From: an uncultured Clostridia bacterium
GTDB taxonomy: Bacteria; Bacillota; Clostridia; Oscillospirales; Oscillospiraceae
DNA length: 8,370 bases
Assembly: GCA_946006895.1 (NCBI GenBank)
Contig: CAMFZO010000050.1
Coordinates: 1-8,370, forward strand
Direction: 5' to 3'
This document shows, in pieces, positions 1 to 5,677 of the stretch. The stretch's first letter is position 1. The number at the start of each line of letters is the position of its first letter. The translations under genes were made by a program, and so were the position numbers. The notes under the pieces were generated by a model. That model saw only the letters and a list, made by a program, of their open reading frames with translations, was not told where the DNA came from and did not search any database.

Positions 1-4
1 TCTC

Positions 5-53
5 CCCCAGTCTTTTTGCTGCGCAAAAATCCAGCCCCCTCGTCAGAGGGGGC
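5..53. repeat. Hairpin-rich intergenic repeat, probably a dispersed palindromic element
   Basis: Two consecutive hairpins are visible. The first is TTTTTGC / GCAAAAA (13-19 and 23-29) with a 3-base loop. The second is GCCCCCTC / GAGGGGGC (34-41 and 46-53) with the loop GTCA. A C-run precedes the first hairpin. Neither is followed by a T-run, so an intrinsic terminator for a gene to the left is not well supported. From memory, similar two-hairpin units with a GCCCCCTC arm are scattered through Oscillospiraceae intergenic regions; this is recollection, not a search result. No coding sequence is apparent in 1-92. Confidence 0.5.
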
Positions 54-57
54 CTTG

Positions 58-85
58 CATACCACCGACGCGGCCGGTGGGTATG
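58..85. repeat. Inverted repeat just upstream of the lipoprotein promoter
   Basis: CATACCACCG (58-67) is the inverse complement of CGGTGGGTATG (75-85) apart from one bulged G, around a 7-base centre. It ends 8 bases before the -35 box at 93. It could be an operator, an end of the repeat to its left, or the remains of a terminator; the sequence does not decide which. Confidence 0.4.
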
Positions 86-92
86 TTTCGAT

Positions 93-121
93 TTGACAGG
101 CCCGGTATTTTTTGGTATACT
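93..121 (+). promoter_or_regulatory. Sigma-A type promoter with extended -10
   Basis: A consensus -35 box TTGACA (93-98) is separated by exactly 17 bases from the -10 box TATACT (116-121). The -10 box is preceded by TGG (113-115), giving the extended -10 form TGnTATACT. Transcription would be expected to start near 128, leaving a leader of about 128 nt before the lipoprotein gene at 256. The box match and spacing are seen directly; that this is the active promoter is inferred. Confidence 0.8.
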
Positions 122-195
122 ATGGGATACCATATTGCGGCGGCTGCCGGGGCACCGGACGCTTCGGAGGGCCAAATGCCGAAAACTGCGGCGGA

Positions 196-225
196 ATATG
201 CATGATCTCTTTGGCTTGTGCATAT
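196..225 (+). promoter_or_regulatory. Perfect 7-bp inverted repeat in the 5' leader
   Basis: ATATGCA (196-202) and TGCATAT (219-225) are exact inverse complements separated by 16 bases. They lie in the untranslated leader, 15 bases before the AGGAGG ribosome binding site at 241-246. This could be a leader hairpin or a repressor half-site pair, but a 7-bp AT-rich match with a wide loop can also occur by chance. Confidence 0.25.
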
Positions 226-255
226 CGTTGATACAGATTTAGGAGGAGAGTATCC

Positions 256-1128
256 ATGAAAGGAAAACAATGGCTGGCTCTGCTGCTGGCGGCGCTGCTG
301 CTGTTGGGCCTGGGTGCCTGCGGCGGCGGAGAGGAAGCGCCCGAAGCGGGACAGACCAGCAGCGGCGAGCAGCCGTCATATCTGGAGGGCAGCACCAACA
401 TCTGCCTGCTTGAAAACGAGTCCTGCGCCTTTACGCTGACGAGCATCGGCACCGACGCCTGGGGCGACTACTGCTGGAACGTGTCCATGACCAACAAGTC
501 CGGTCGGGAGCTGGTCTTTACCATGGACGACGTCAGCGTCAACGGCTACGAGGCCGACCCCTACTGGGCCGACGACGTTGGGGCCAACCAGTCGGCGCCC
601 TCCGTCGTGTCCTGGTTCCAGTCCACCTTTGACGATTGCGGCATCCAGTCGGTAAAGCGGGTGGATTTCCTGCTGACGGTCTATCCGGCGGGCGAGAGTG
701 AAAACGTCCTGGCCAGCGCCAATGTCACCCTTTACCCCGACGGCAAGGCGGCCTTTGAGGACACCAGCCGTCAGCTCCAGGAGAGCGACACGGTCCTTGC
801 CGACACCCCGGAGCTGCAGGTCGTCGCCACGGGCTGCAAGGCCGACGAGAGCGGCGGCTTCACCGTCAGCCTCTATCTGGAAAATCGCACGGAAAACGAC
901 TATAGTCTGACGCTGGAGAACGTGAAGGTCAACGGCCAGCGCTGCGATCCCCTCTGGACCCGGGAGCTGGTGGGCGGCAGACGGAGTTTTTCCGAGATCA
1001 GCTGGTTCGGGGCCGATCTGGAAAGCATGGAAATCTATACCGTCACGCGGGTGGAATTTGACCTTGTGGCGGCAGACCTTTCCACCGGCAGCAGCGTTTT
1101 GAAGGAGCACTGCGTCATCGAGCCGTAA
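256..1128 (+). CDS. Putative lipoprotein with two tandem copies of one beta-rich domain
   Basis: This encodes 290 residues of unknown function, probably anchored to the outer face of the cytoplasmic membrane. The start is fixed by AGGAGG (241-246) nine bases upstream. Residues 2-21 form a lysine-tipped signal peptide with a leucine/alanine core ending in the lipobox LGAC, so Cys22 would be lipidated and cleaved by signal peptidase II. A Gly/Glu/Ser-rich linker runs to about residue 45. Two homologous domains follow, roughly 56-162 and 185-290. Landmarks recur exactly 130 residues apart: VNG 95/225, DP 101/231, SWF 119/249 and RV-D/E-F 135/265. The alternating hydrophobic pattern suggests an immunoglobulin-like beta fold. 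The cysteines (57, 73, 128 versus 194, 230, 286) are not conserved between copies. From memory, VNG...DPxW motifs recur in uncharacterised clostridial lipoproteins. It is the only plus-strand gene, monocistronic, with its own strong promoter. The nearest terminator-like structure downstream is at 1420. Confidence 0.85.
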   Translation: MKGKQWLALLLAALLLLGLGACGGGEEAPEAGQTSSGEQPSYLEGSTNICLLENESCAFTLTSIGTDAWGDYCWNVSMTNKSGRELVFTMDDVSVNGYEADPYWADDVGANQSAPSVVSWFQSTFDDCGIQSVKRVDFLLTVYPAGESENVLASANVTLYPDGKAAFEDTSRQLQESDTVLADTPELQVVATGCKADESGGFTVSLYLENRTENDYSLTLENVKVNGQRCDPLWTRELVGGRRSFSEISWFGADLESMEIYTVTRVEFDLVAADLSTGSSVLKEHCVIEP

Positions 1129-1169
1129 CAGAATCGGGCGGACACAACGTTTGCTCTTGTAGAGCGCCG

Positions 1170-1211
1170 GTGAACGGTGAACAGTGGACAGTGAACGGTG
1201 AATCGTGAATA
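1170..1211 (+). repeat. Tandem heptamer array, 6 units of GTGAACx
   Basis: Six in-register heptamers can be read without gaps: GTGAACG, GTGAACA, GTGGACA, GTGAACG, GTGAATC, GTGAATA. The consensus is GTGAAYR. The same heptamer occurs in two further arrays at 5504-5559 and 5678-5719. It lies downstream of the lipoprotein stop and directly precedes a conserved hairpin core, as the array at 5504 does, so array and core travel together as one dispersed unit. Confidence 0.85.
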
Positions 1212-1280
1212 ACGGATGTGTCTGCTTCGCAGACGGATAAAAATTCAAGCGCACTTCCATTCATCTTTCCGTAGGGGCGG
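1212..1280 (+). repeat. Dispersed repeat core, copy A
   Basis: This core follows the heptamer array. It contains the hairpin GTCTGC-TTC-GCAGAC (1220-1234), then GCACTTCC (1251-1258), a 12-base spacer, and GTAGGGGCGG (1271-1280). The same order of parts is found at 5561-5622 (copy B), with the hairpin loop changed from TTC to TGC and the final motif degenerate. Homology of the two cores is seen by eye. No open reading frame with coding character is present. Confidence 0.75.
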
Positions 1281-1401
1281 CACCCGTAAAGGGCACGCCG
1301 CATCCGTAAGGCTCGTTCCTCTCCAACGGCTGCGCAGCTATCAGCCGCCCGCCCAATATGAAGCTGCATCCAAACGGGCGGCTGATAGCCGCCCCTACGG
1401 A
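1268..1401. repeat. Nested palindromic element with 14-bp perfect terminal inverted repeats
   Basis: TCCGTAGGGGCGGC (1268-1281) and its exact inverse complement (1388-1401) bound a 134-bp segment. Inside, GCTATCAGCCGCCCG (1337-1351) and its exact 15-base inverse complement (1375-1389) form a second stem around a 23-base loop. The two right arms overlap by two bases, so the two foldings compete. There is no transposase and no clear target-site duplication. It may be a non-autonomous MITE-like element or a stack of palindromic repeats. Together with the neighbouring array and terminator it fills the 352-bp gene-free stretch 1129-1480. Confidence 0.7.
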
Positions 1402-1419
1402 TATAACGCATAAACAACA

Positions 1420-1467
1420 CGCACCCCCGGCAGTTCTTAACCTGCCGGGGGTGCGTTTATCGTTTTT
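1420..1467. terminator. Bidirectional intrinsic terminator
   Basis: A perfect 14-bp stem (1420-1433 with 1442-1455, GC-rich, loop of 8) is followed on the plus strand by TTTATCGTTTTT (1456-1467). On the minus strand it is followed by the weaker T-rich tail TGTTGTTTA. It lies 26 bases past the stop of the minus-strand aldolase, so it should end the lspA-to-aldolase transcript. It can also stop plus-strand transcription from the lipoprotein gene, whose stop is 291 bases upstream. It separates the two convergent units. Confidence 0.85.
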
Positions 1468-1480
1468 CCAGGTCTGTTTT

Positions 1481-2173
1481 CTATTCGCGGTCCGGGTCCG
1501 GGCGGCCTTTCGGTCTGCCGCCGGTGGTGATGCCGAATTTTTTCCGGACGCTGTCAAGCTGGGTCAGTTGTTCCTCCGTCAGCAGGCGCACCTCCCCCAG
1601 TCCCAGCATATGCTCATACATGATGACCGTATGCTCCAGACATTCGGTGCGGAACAGGGCCTGCAGCACGTCCGCGCCCCAGGTCACCGCGCCGTGGTGC
1701 TCCAAAAAGCAGCCGTTATATTCCCGGCAATACACCGCCGCCCCCTCTGCCAGCTCGGCAGAACCGGTCACGGCGTAGGGCGCGCAGGGAATGACCCCAA
1801 GCTGCACCGCCGTTTCCAGGGAGATGGCCATATCAAAGTCACGTCCCAGGGTGGCAAAGGCCGTTGCGGCGGGGGAATGGGCGTGAACCACGCCGCCCAG
1901 AGCCGGGTTTTCCCGGTAGACAGCTAGGTGCATGGCGATCTCGCTGGAGACCTTCCGGGTGCCCTCCAAGACCGTGCCGTCGAGAGCCACACGCACCAGC
2001 ATATCCTCCGTCAGAAAGCCCTTGGAAACGCCGGTAGGCGTTGCCCAGACGGTGCCGTCGTCCATGCGGGCGGAAATATTGCCGTCGTTGGCGGCCACAT
2101 AGGCCCGCTGATAGAGCCTGCGCCCAGCCTCCAAAATGGCCTGTTTTGCCTCAGCGGCGGATGTATAGCTCAT
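1481..2173 (-). CDS. Class II (zinc) aldolase, probable 5-methylthioribulose/5-deoxyribulose-1-phosphate aldolase
   Basis: A 230-residue protein of the FucA/RhaD/AraD/MtnB fold. The expected metal and catalytic residues are present: Glu78 (SSE), His97 and His99 (HAH), and His160 (EHHG). Each is shifted by five from E. coli FucA Glu73, His92, His94 and His155. Family members cleave or epimerise phosphorylated sugars through a zinc enediolate. By sequence alone it could be an L-fuculose-phosphate aldolase. Because it directly follows a nucleoside phosphorylase and mtnA, the preferred role is the last step of the DHAP shunt: cleaving a 5-substituted ribulose-1-phosphate to dihydroxyacetone phosphate and an aldehyde (methylthioacetaldehyde or acetaldehyde). 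An MtnB dehydratase role is less likely because no other aerobic Mtn genes are nearby. Its ATG overlaps the mtnA stop in ATGA, with GGAGG 7 bases upstream (2181-2185). The cytosolic protein has a basic, proline-rich tail. Confidence 0.88.
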   Translation of the reverse strand: MSYTSAAEAKQAILEAGRRLYQRAYVAANDGNISARMDDGTVWATPTGVSKGFLTEDMLVRVALDGTVLEGTRKVSSEIAMHLAVYRENPALGGVVHAHSPAATAFATLGRDFDMAISLETAVQLGVIPCAPYAVTGSAELAEGAAVYCREYNGCFLEHHGAVTWGADVLQALFRTECLEHTVIMYEHMLGLGEVRLLTEEQLTQLDSVRKKFGITTGGRPKGRPDPDRE

Positions 2174-3246
2174 GGCATGGCCTCCGGAAACAGCCTGCGG
2201 AAATTCTCCTCAAAGGGTGCGCGGACGATGCCCCGCTCCGTGACGATACCGGACAGCAGGCTGTGGTCGGTCACGTCGAAGGCAGGGTTGTAGCACTCCA
2301 CCTCCGGCAGGGCCATGGGCTTTTCGTAGTACAGCTCCCGGATCTCGCTGTGAGGCCGCTCCTCAATAGGGATGTGGTCGCCGGAGGGGCAGTGAAAGTC
2401 GATGGTGGTGGACGGCCCCAGGGAATAGACGGGGATGCCGTAGTAGTGGGCCAGGACCGCCAGCCCCGACGAGCCGATCTTGTTGGCCACATCGCCGTTG
2501 CGGGCGATGCGGTCACAGCCGAAAAACACCGCCTGGACCTTGCCCTGCTTCATGACGATGGAGGCCATGTTGTCGCAGATGAGGGTGCAGGGGACCCCGG
2601 CCCTGGTCAGCTCATAGCTGGTCAGCCGCGCACCCTGCAGCAGCGGACGGGTCTCGTCCACGTAGACGTGGATGTTCATGCCCTTTTCCTTTGCCAGATA
2701 GAAGGGTCCCTGGGCCGTGCCGTAGCGGGAGGTGGCCAGAGGTCCGGCGTTGCAGTGGGTGATGACGCCGTCGCCGTCCTTCAAAAGAGACAGGCCGTAC
2801 TCGGAGATTTTGCGGCACATCTCCATGTCCTCGGCGTGGATGGCTTTTGCCTCGGCGGTCAGGGCGTCCAGCAGCTCCTGCCGGGGACTTTCCCGGTGAG
2901 CCAGCACCACGCCGTCCATGCGTTTGAGCATACAGCCCAGATTGACCGCCGTCGGACGGGAGCTGTTGAGATACTCGGACAGACGGGAGTATTCCCGATA
3001 GAAGCCGTCAAAGTCCGGTTCGTCAATCGCCTTTGCCAGCACCGCCATGGCATAGGCGGCAAAGATGCCGATGCAGGGGGCGCCGCGTACCCGCAGCTTA
3101 TAGATGGCCTCCCACATGGCGTCCTTGTCGGTGAGGGTCAGATATTTTGTTTCGTTGGGGAGCAGGGTCTGGTCCAGGACGACGATACTGCGCCCGTCGT
3201 CTCCCAGACGGACATTGACCGCGTGGGTCACGGACTGCATACTCAT
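2170..3246 (-). CDS. mtnA: Methylthioribose-1-phosphate isomerase family protein
   Basis: A 358-residue member of the MtnA/eIF2B-alpha-like isomerase family, at the usual full length. It converts 5-methylthioribose-1-phosphate, or related 5-deoxyribose-1-phosphate, to the ribulose-1-phosphate. Seen motifs are RGAP (54-57), HCNAG with catalytic-type Cys165, the ETRPLLQGARLT block (198-209), GCDRIARNGDVANKIG with catalytic-type Asp245 (243-258), and NPAFDVT (320-326). Cys165 and Asp245 correspond to the known Cys/Asp pair of Bacillus MtnA. The segment after Cys reads NAGPLATSRYGTA, a variant of the NAG-LAT--GYGTA form, so substrate range may differ. The start codon is 3 bases after the phosphorylase stop with no good Shine-Dalgarno, which suggests translational coupling; a second Met sits two codons in. 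The 3' end overlaps the aldolase by 4 bases. Its cytosolic role is the middle step of the three-gene shunt. Confidence 0.93.
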   Translation of the reverse strand: MSMQSVTHAVNVRLGDDGRSIVVLDQTLLPNETKYLTLTDKDAMWEAIYKLRVRGAPCIGIFAAYAMAVLAKAIDEPDFDGFYREYSRLSEYLNSSRPTAVNLGCMLKRMDGVVLAHRESPRQELLDALTAEAKAIHAEDMEMCRKISEYGLSLLKDGDGVITHCNAGPLATSRYGTAQGPFYLAKEKGMNIHVYVDETRPLLQGARLTSYELTRAGVPCTLICDNMASIVMKQGKVQAVFFGCDRIARNGDVANKIGSSGLAVLAHYYGIPVYSLGPSTTIDFHCPSGDHIPIEERPHSEIRELYYEKPMALPEVECYNPAFDVTDHSLLSGIVTERGIVRAPFEENFRRLFPEAMP

Positions 3247-3249
3247 CTG

Positions 3250-4080
3250 TTACAGCGCTTCGCCCATGGCCTCGATGCTCTCGCGGACCAGACGGCGGAA
3301 GAAGGGAGCGACCCGGTTGGCGGTGTCGAAGACCTCCTGATGGCTCAGGGCCACGGGGGAGATGCCCGCTGCCAGGTTGGTGATGCAGGAGATACCGCAG
3401 ACCCGCATCCCGGCGTGACGTGCGGCGGCTGCCTCGCAGGCGGTGGACATGCCCACGCTGTCGGCGCCCATGAGGCCCAGCATTTTGATCTCAGCCGGCG
3501 TCTCGTAGGTGGGGCCGGTGAGCTGGCAGTAGACGCCCTCCTGCACGGGAATGTCCAGACGGGCGGCGGTGTCGCGGATGGTCTTGCTCAGCTCGCGGTC
3601 GTAGACCTCGCTCATGTCCGGGAAGCGGGGGCCAAGCTCCTCGATGTTCGCGCCGATGAGGGGGTTGGGGAAGAAGGACATGATGTGGTCGCGGATGATC
3701 ATGAAATCGCCCACGTGGAAGCTCTTGTTGATGCCGCCGGCTGCGTTGGTCAGGAACAGGACCTTGGCGCCCATGAGTCGCATCAGACGGGTGGGCAGCA
3801 GGACATCCTGGATGGAATAACCCTCGTAATAGTGGACACGACCCTGCATGATGACCACCTTGACCTTGCCGAAATAGCCGAAGACAAAACGGCCCCGGTG
3901 GCCTGCGACGGTGGAAACGGGGAAGCCTTCGATGTCGTGGTAGTCTACGGTGGCTACGGCCTCGATCTCATCGGCCAGAGCACCCAGGCCGGAGCCGAGG
4001 ATCAGAGCGACGTCGGGAACAAAATCGGTCTTTTCGCGCACGCAGGCGAGACATTTTTGCAGCTTTTCGTATGCAGTCAT
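3250..4080 (-). CDS. punA: Purine nucleoside phosphorylase, trimeric class
   Basis: A 276-residue trimeric-type PNP/MTAP family enzyme, which splits a purine nucleoside with phosphate into base plus (deoxy)ribose-1-phosphate. Visible landmarks, with human PNP numbers, are Ser30 in GSGLG (Ser33), Arg81 and His83 in QGRVHYYEG (Arg84, His86), TNAAGG at 111-116, Glu193 in GPTYETPAE (Glu201), Met211 in GMST (Met219), Asn235 in CITN (Asn243) and His247 (His257). Asn at 235 is the residue that favours inosine and guanosine; MTA phosphorylases carry Asp there. A perfect AGGAGGT (4088-4094) lies 7 bases before ATG, the strongest ribosome site of the operon, 21 bases after rluD. Position next to mtnA implies that it feeds a 5-substituted ribose-1-phosphate into the shunt, perhaps from a deaminated nucleoside. 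General purine salvage is the alternative. Confidence 0.92.
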   Translation of the reverse strand: MTAYEKLQKCLACVREKTDFVPDVALILGSGLGALADEIEAVATVDYHDIEGFPVSTVAGHRGRFVFGYFGKVKVVIMQGRVHYYEGYSIQDVLLPTRLMRLMGAKVLFLTNAAGGINKSFHVGDFMIIRDHIMSFFPNPLIGANIEELGPRFPDMSEVYDRELSKTIRDTAARLDIPVQEGVYCQLTGPTYETPAEIKMLGLMGADSVGMSTACEAAAARHAGMRVCGISCITNLAAGISPVALSHQEVFDTANRVAPFFRRLVRESIEAMGEAL

Positions 4081-4101
4081 GGGAAATACCTCCTAAAATG
4101 A

Positions 4102-5004
4102 TTACAGATTCCTGAGACGCGCCAGGGCCTTCTGGAATTCCTCCGGCAGGGGCGTGGTAAAGGTCATTTCCTCCCCCGTGCGCGGATGGGTAAAGGTCAG
4201 CTCCCGGGCATGGAGACACTGGCTCGTCAGGCCCAGCTCCGGCTTTTTCACGCCGTAGACCGGGTCGCCCGCGATGGGATGGTGGATGTAGGCCATGTGG
4301 ACACGGATCTGATGGGTGCGGCCCGTTTCCAGACGGCAGCGCAGATGGGTATAGGCGCCGTAGCGGTCGATGACCTCCCAGTGGGTCACGGCGGGGCGGC
4401 TGTTTTTCTCCGTCACCGCCATGCGCTTGCGGTCGGTGGGATGGCGGCCGATGGGCGCGTCGACGGTACCGGAATCCTCCCGGAAGCCGCCGCGGACAAT
4501 ACATTCATACACCCGGCGCAGGCTGTGATCCTGCAGTTGGGCGGCAAGGGACTGATGGGCAAAGTCGTTCTTCGCCACGATGAGCAGGCCGCTGGTGTCC
4601 ATGTCGATGCGGTGGACGATACCGGGCCGCTTTTCGCCGTTGATGCCGGAGAGGGAGTCGCCGCAGTGGTGCAGCAGGGCGTTGACCAGGGTGCCGTCCT
4701 CATGCCCCGCCGCCGGATGGACCACCAGGCCCTTGGGCTTGTCGATGACCAGAACGTCCCCGTCCTCGTAGACCACGTTCAGAGGAATGTCCTGAGGCAC
4801 AAGCTCCGTCTCACGAATCTCCGGCAGGAGGATGTCAAATTCCTGCCCGGCCTCGGTCTTGGCGTTTTTCTTCACGGGCCTGCCGCCGCACGTCACGCAG
4901 CCCTGCTCCAACAGCCGCTGGATGGCGCTGCGGGTCAACTCCGGCAGGGTGCGGGCAAGGAACACGTCCACCCGCTGACCGCTCTGCTCAGCCGTCCGCT
5001 TCAT
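4102..5004 (-). CDS. rluD: RluD/RluA-family 23S rRNA or tRNA pseudouridine synthase
   Basis: A 300-residue RluA-family pseudouridine synthase. An N-terminal S4 RNA-binding domain (about residues 10-70; RVDVFLA at 11-17 and TRSAIQRLLEQG at 24-35) precedes the catalytic domain. The catalytic motif HRIDMDTSG (131-139) supplies the nucleophilic Asp134, and LETGRTHQIRVH (225-236) is the conserved late motif. The protein isomerises uridines in structured RNA; the exact site (23S helix 69 for true RluD) cannot be told from sequence. In Bacillus subtilis the equivalent gene ylyB also follows lspA. The start overlaps the lspA 3' end by 17 bases, with only a weak GAGAAA-type ribosome site, so translational coupling to lspA is likely. 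The length is normal and nothing is missing. Confidence 0.93.
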   Translation of the reverse strand: MKRTAEQSGQRVDVFLARTLPELTRSAIQRLLEQGCVTCGGRPVKKNAKTEAGQEFDILLPEIRETELVPQDIPLNVVYEDGDVLVIDKPKGLVVHPAAGHEDGTLVNALLHHCGDSLSGINGEKRPGIVHRIDMDTSGLLIVAKNDFAHQSLAAQLQDHSLRRVYECIVRGGFREDSGTVDAPIGRHPTDRKRMAVTEKNSRPAVTHWEVIDRYGAYTHLRCRLETGRTHQIRVHMAYIHHPIAGDPVYGVKKPELGLTSQCLHARELTFTHPRTGEEMTFTTPLPEEFQKALARLRNL

Positions 5005-5464
5005 GCTTTTTCTCGCGGTCGAAGAACAAAATGCAGACCAGCAGCGCTATGCAGCCCACGGTGATAAAGCAGTCGGCCACGTTGAAGACGGGGAACTCCA
5101 CAAAGTCAAATTTGATCATGTCGGTCACGGAGCCGCTGACCAGGCGGTCGATCATGTTGCCGATGCCGCCGCCCGCAATGGCCGCCAGACAGATCCACTC
5201 GAATTTTTTCGTCAGCCATTTGCGCCAGATCATGACCCCCAGCACCGCCAGGAACAGGACCATGATGAGGATGAACAGCCAGGTTTGGCCGCTGAGGATG
5301 CCCCAGATGGCGCCGTCGTTTTCCGTGTGGGTGATGTGGAAGATCCCCAGGATGCTTTCCGACGGCAGGGAGCCTGCGCGGTCAGCGGCAAGGGTCAGGG
5401 CCTTCGTCCACTGGTCCAGACCGACGATGGCTGCGGCAATGACCGCTAAAAGTACGTAGAACAT
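4988..5464 (-). CDS. lspA: Lipoprotein signal peptidase (signal peptidase II)
   Basis: A 158-residue integral membrane aspartyl protease that removes the signal peptide of lipid-modified prolipoproteins just before the lipobox cysteine. Four hydrophobic segments are visible at about 2-16, 61-80, 88-105 and 126-148. Conserved blocks in order are DQWTK (17-21), TENDGAIWGIL (47-57), GNMIDR with catalytic Asp106 (102-107) and FNVADC with catalytic Asp131 (127-132). The residue after Asp131 is Cys where Ser is commoner, a minor variant. The start has AGGTGA (5471-5476) 6 bases upstream. It is the first gene of the five-gene operon, preceded by a repeat-filled gap in which no convincing promoter was found, so its mRNA may start elsewhere or run through from rnhA. 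A candidate substrate is the lipoprotein encoded at 256-1128. Confidence 0.95.
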   Translation of the reverse strand: MFYVLLAVIAAAIVGLDQWTKALTLAADRAGSLPSESILGIFHITHTENDGAIWGILSGQTWLFILIMVLFLAVLGVMIWRKWLTKKFEWICLAAIAGGGIGNMIDRLVSGSVTDMIKFDFVEFPVFNVADCFITVGCIALLVCILFFDREKKHEADG

Positions 5465-5503
5465 AAGAAATCACCTGTTTCGGAGGATGTTTTTTTGGGT
5501 TTG

Positions 5504-5559
5504 GTGAACAGTGAATGGTGAATAGCGAATGGTGAATGGTGAATAGTGAATAGTGAATA
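5504..5559 (+). repeat. Tandem heptamer array, 8 units of GTGAAYR
   Basis: Eight perfectly in-register heptamers occur: one GTGAACA, then GTGAATG, GTGAATA, GCGAATG, GTGAATG and three GTGAATA. Only one unit departs from GTGAAYR. The array lies 39 bases upstream of the lspA start and would be in its leader RNA if transcription starts upstream. With the inverted array at 5678-5719 it can form a long imperfect stem around the 118-bp core. Confidence 0.9.
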
Positions 5560-5677
5560 AGTGTGGTGTCTGCTGCGCAGACAGAATATAAAGCTGCACT
5601 TCCGGCAAACGCTTCGTAGGGCGCGGCGACTCTGCCGTGCCGAAATGATTCTTGTGCGCGTCAGCGCACACATTACC
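5560..5677. repeat. Dispersed repeat core, copy B, between inverted heptamer arrays
   Basis: This core shares order and sequence with copy A at 1212-1280: hairpin GTCTGC-TGC-GCAGAC (5568-5582), GCACTTCC (5596-5603), a 12-base spacer, then GTAGGGCGCGG (5616-5626). It continues with a near-perfect GGCGCGGC/GCCGTGCC stem and the hairpin TGTGCGC-GTCA-GCGCACA (5653-5670). Short open frames that run through it have no ribosome site or coding character. Confidence 0.75.

Noticed and set aside
13..53. Intrinsic terminator of a gene to the left of the window
   Set aside because: The hairpins are strong, but neither strand has a T-run directly after the GC-rich stem at 34-53, and no coding sequence is visible before it.
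122..205. Possible 27-codon leader peptide starting at ATG 122
   Set aside because: The ATG directly abuts the -10 box and precedes the expected transcript start near 128, and it has no ribosome binding site.
376..1260. 294-codon minus-strand open frame antisense to the lipoprotein
   Set aside because: It runs through the repeat arrays into the antisense of a gene with a clear signal peptide, lipobox and AGGAGG site; the composition looks non-coding.
2041..4101. Very long plus-strand open frame (686 codons) antisense to the aldolase, mtnA and phosphorylase
   Set aside because: Its translation is rich in His, Gly, Val and Asp with no recognisable domain, it spans three well-supported minus-strand genes, and long antisense frames are common in GC-rich coding DNA.
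5584..5615. Possible minus-strand promoter for lspA with TATATT as the -10 box
   Set aside because: No acceptable -35 hexamer lies 16-19 bases upstream, and the AT-rich hexamer is part of the dispersed repeat core.
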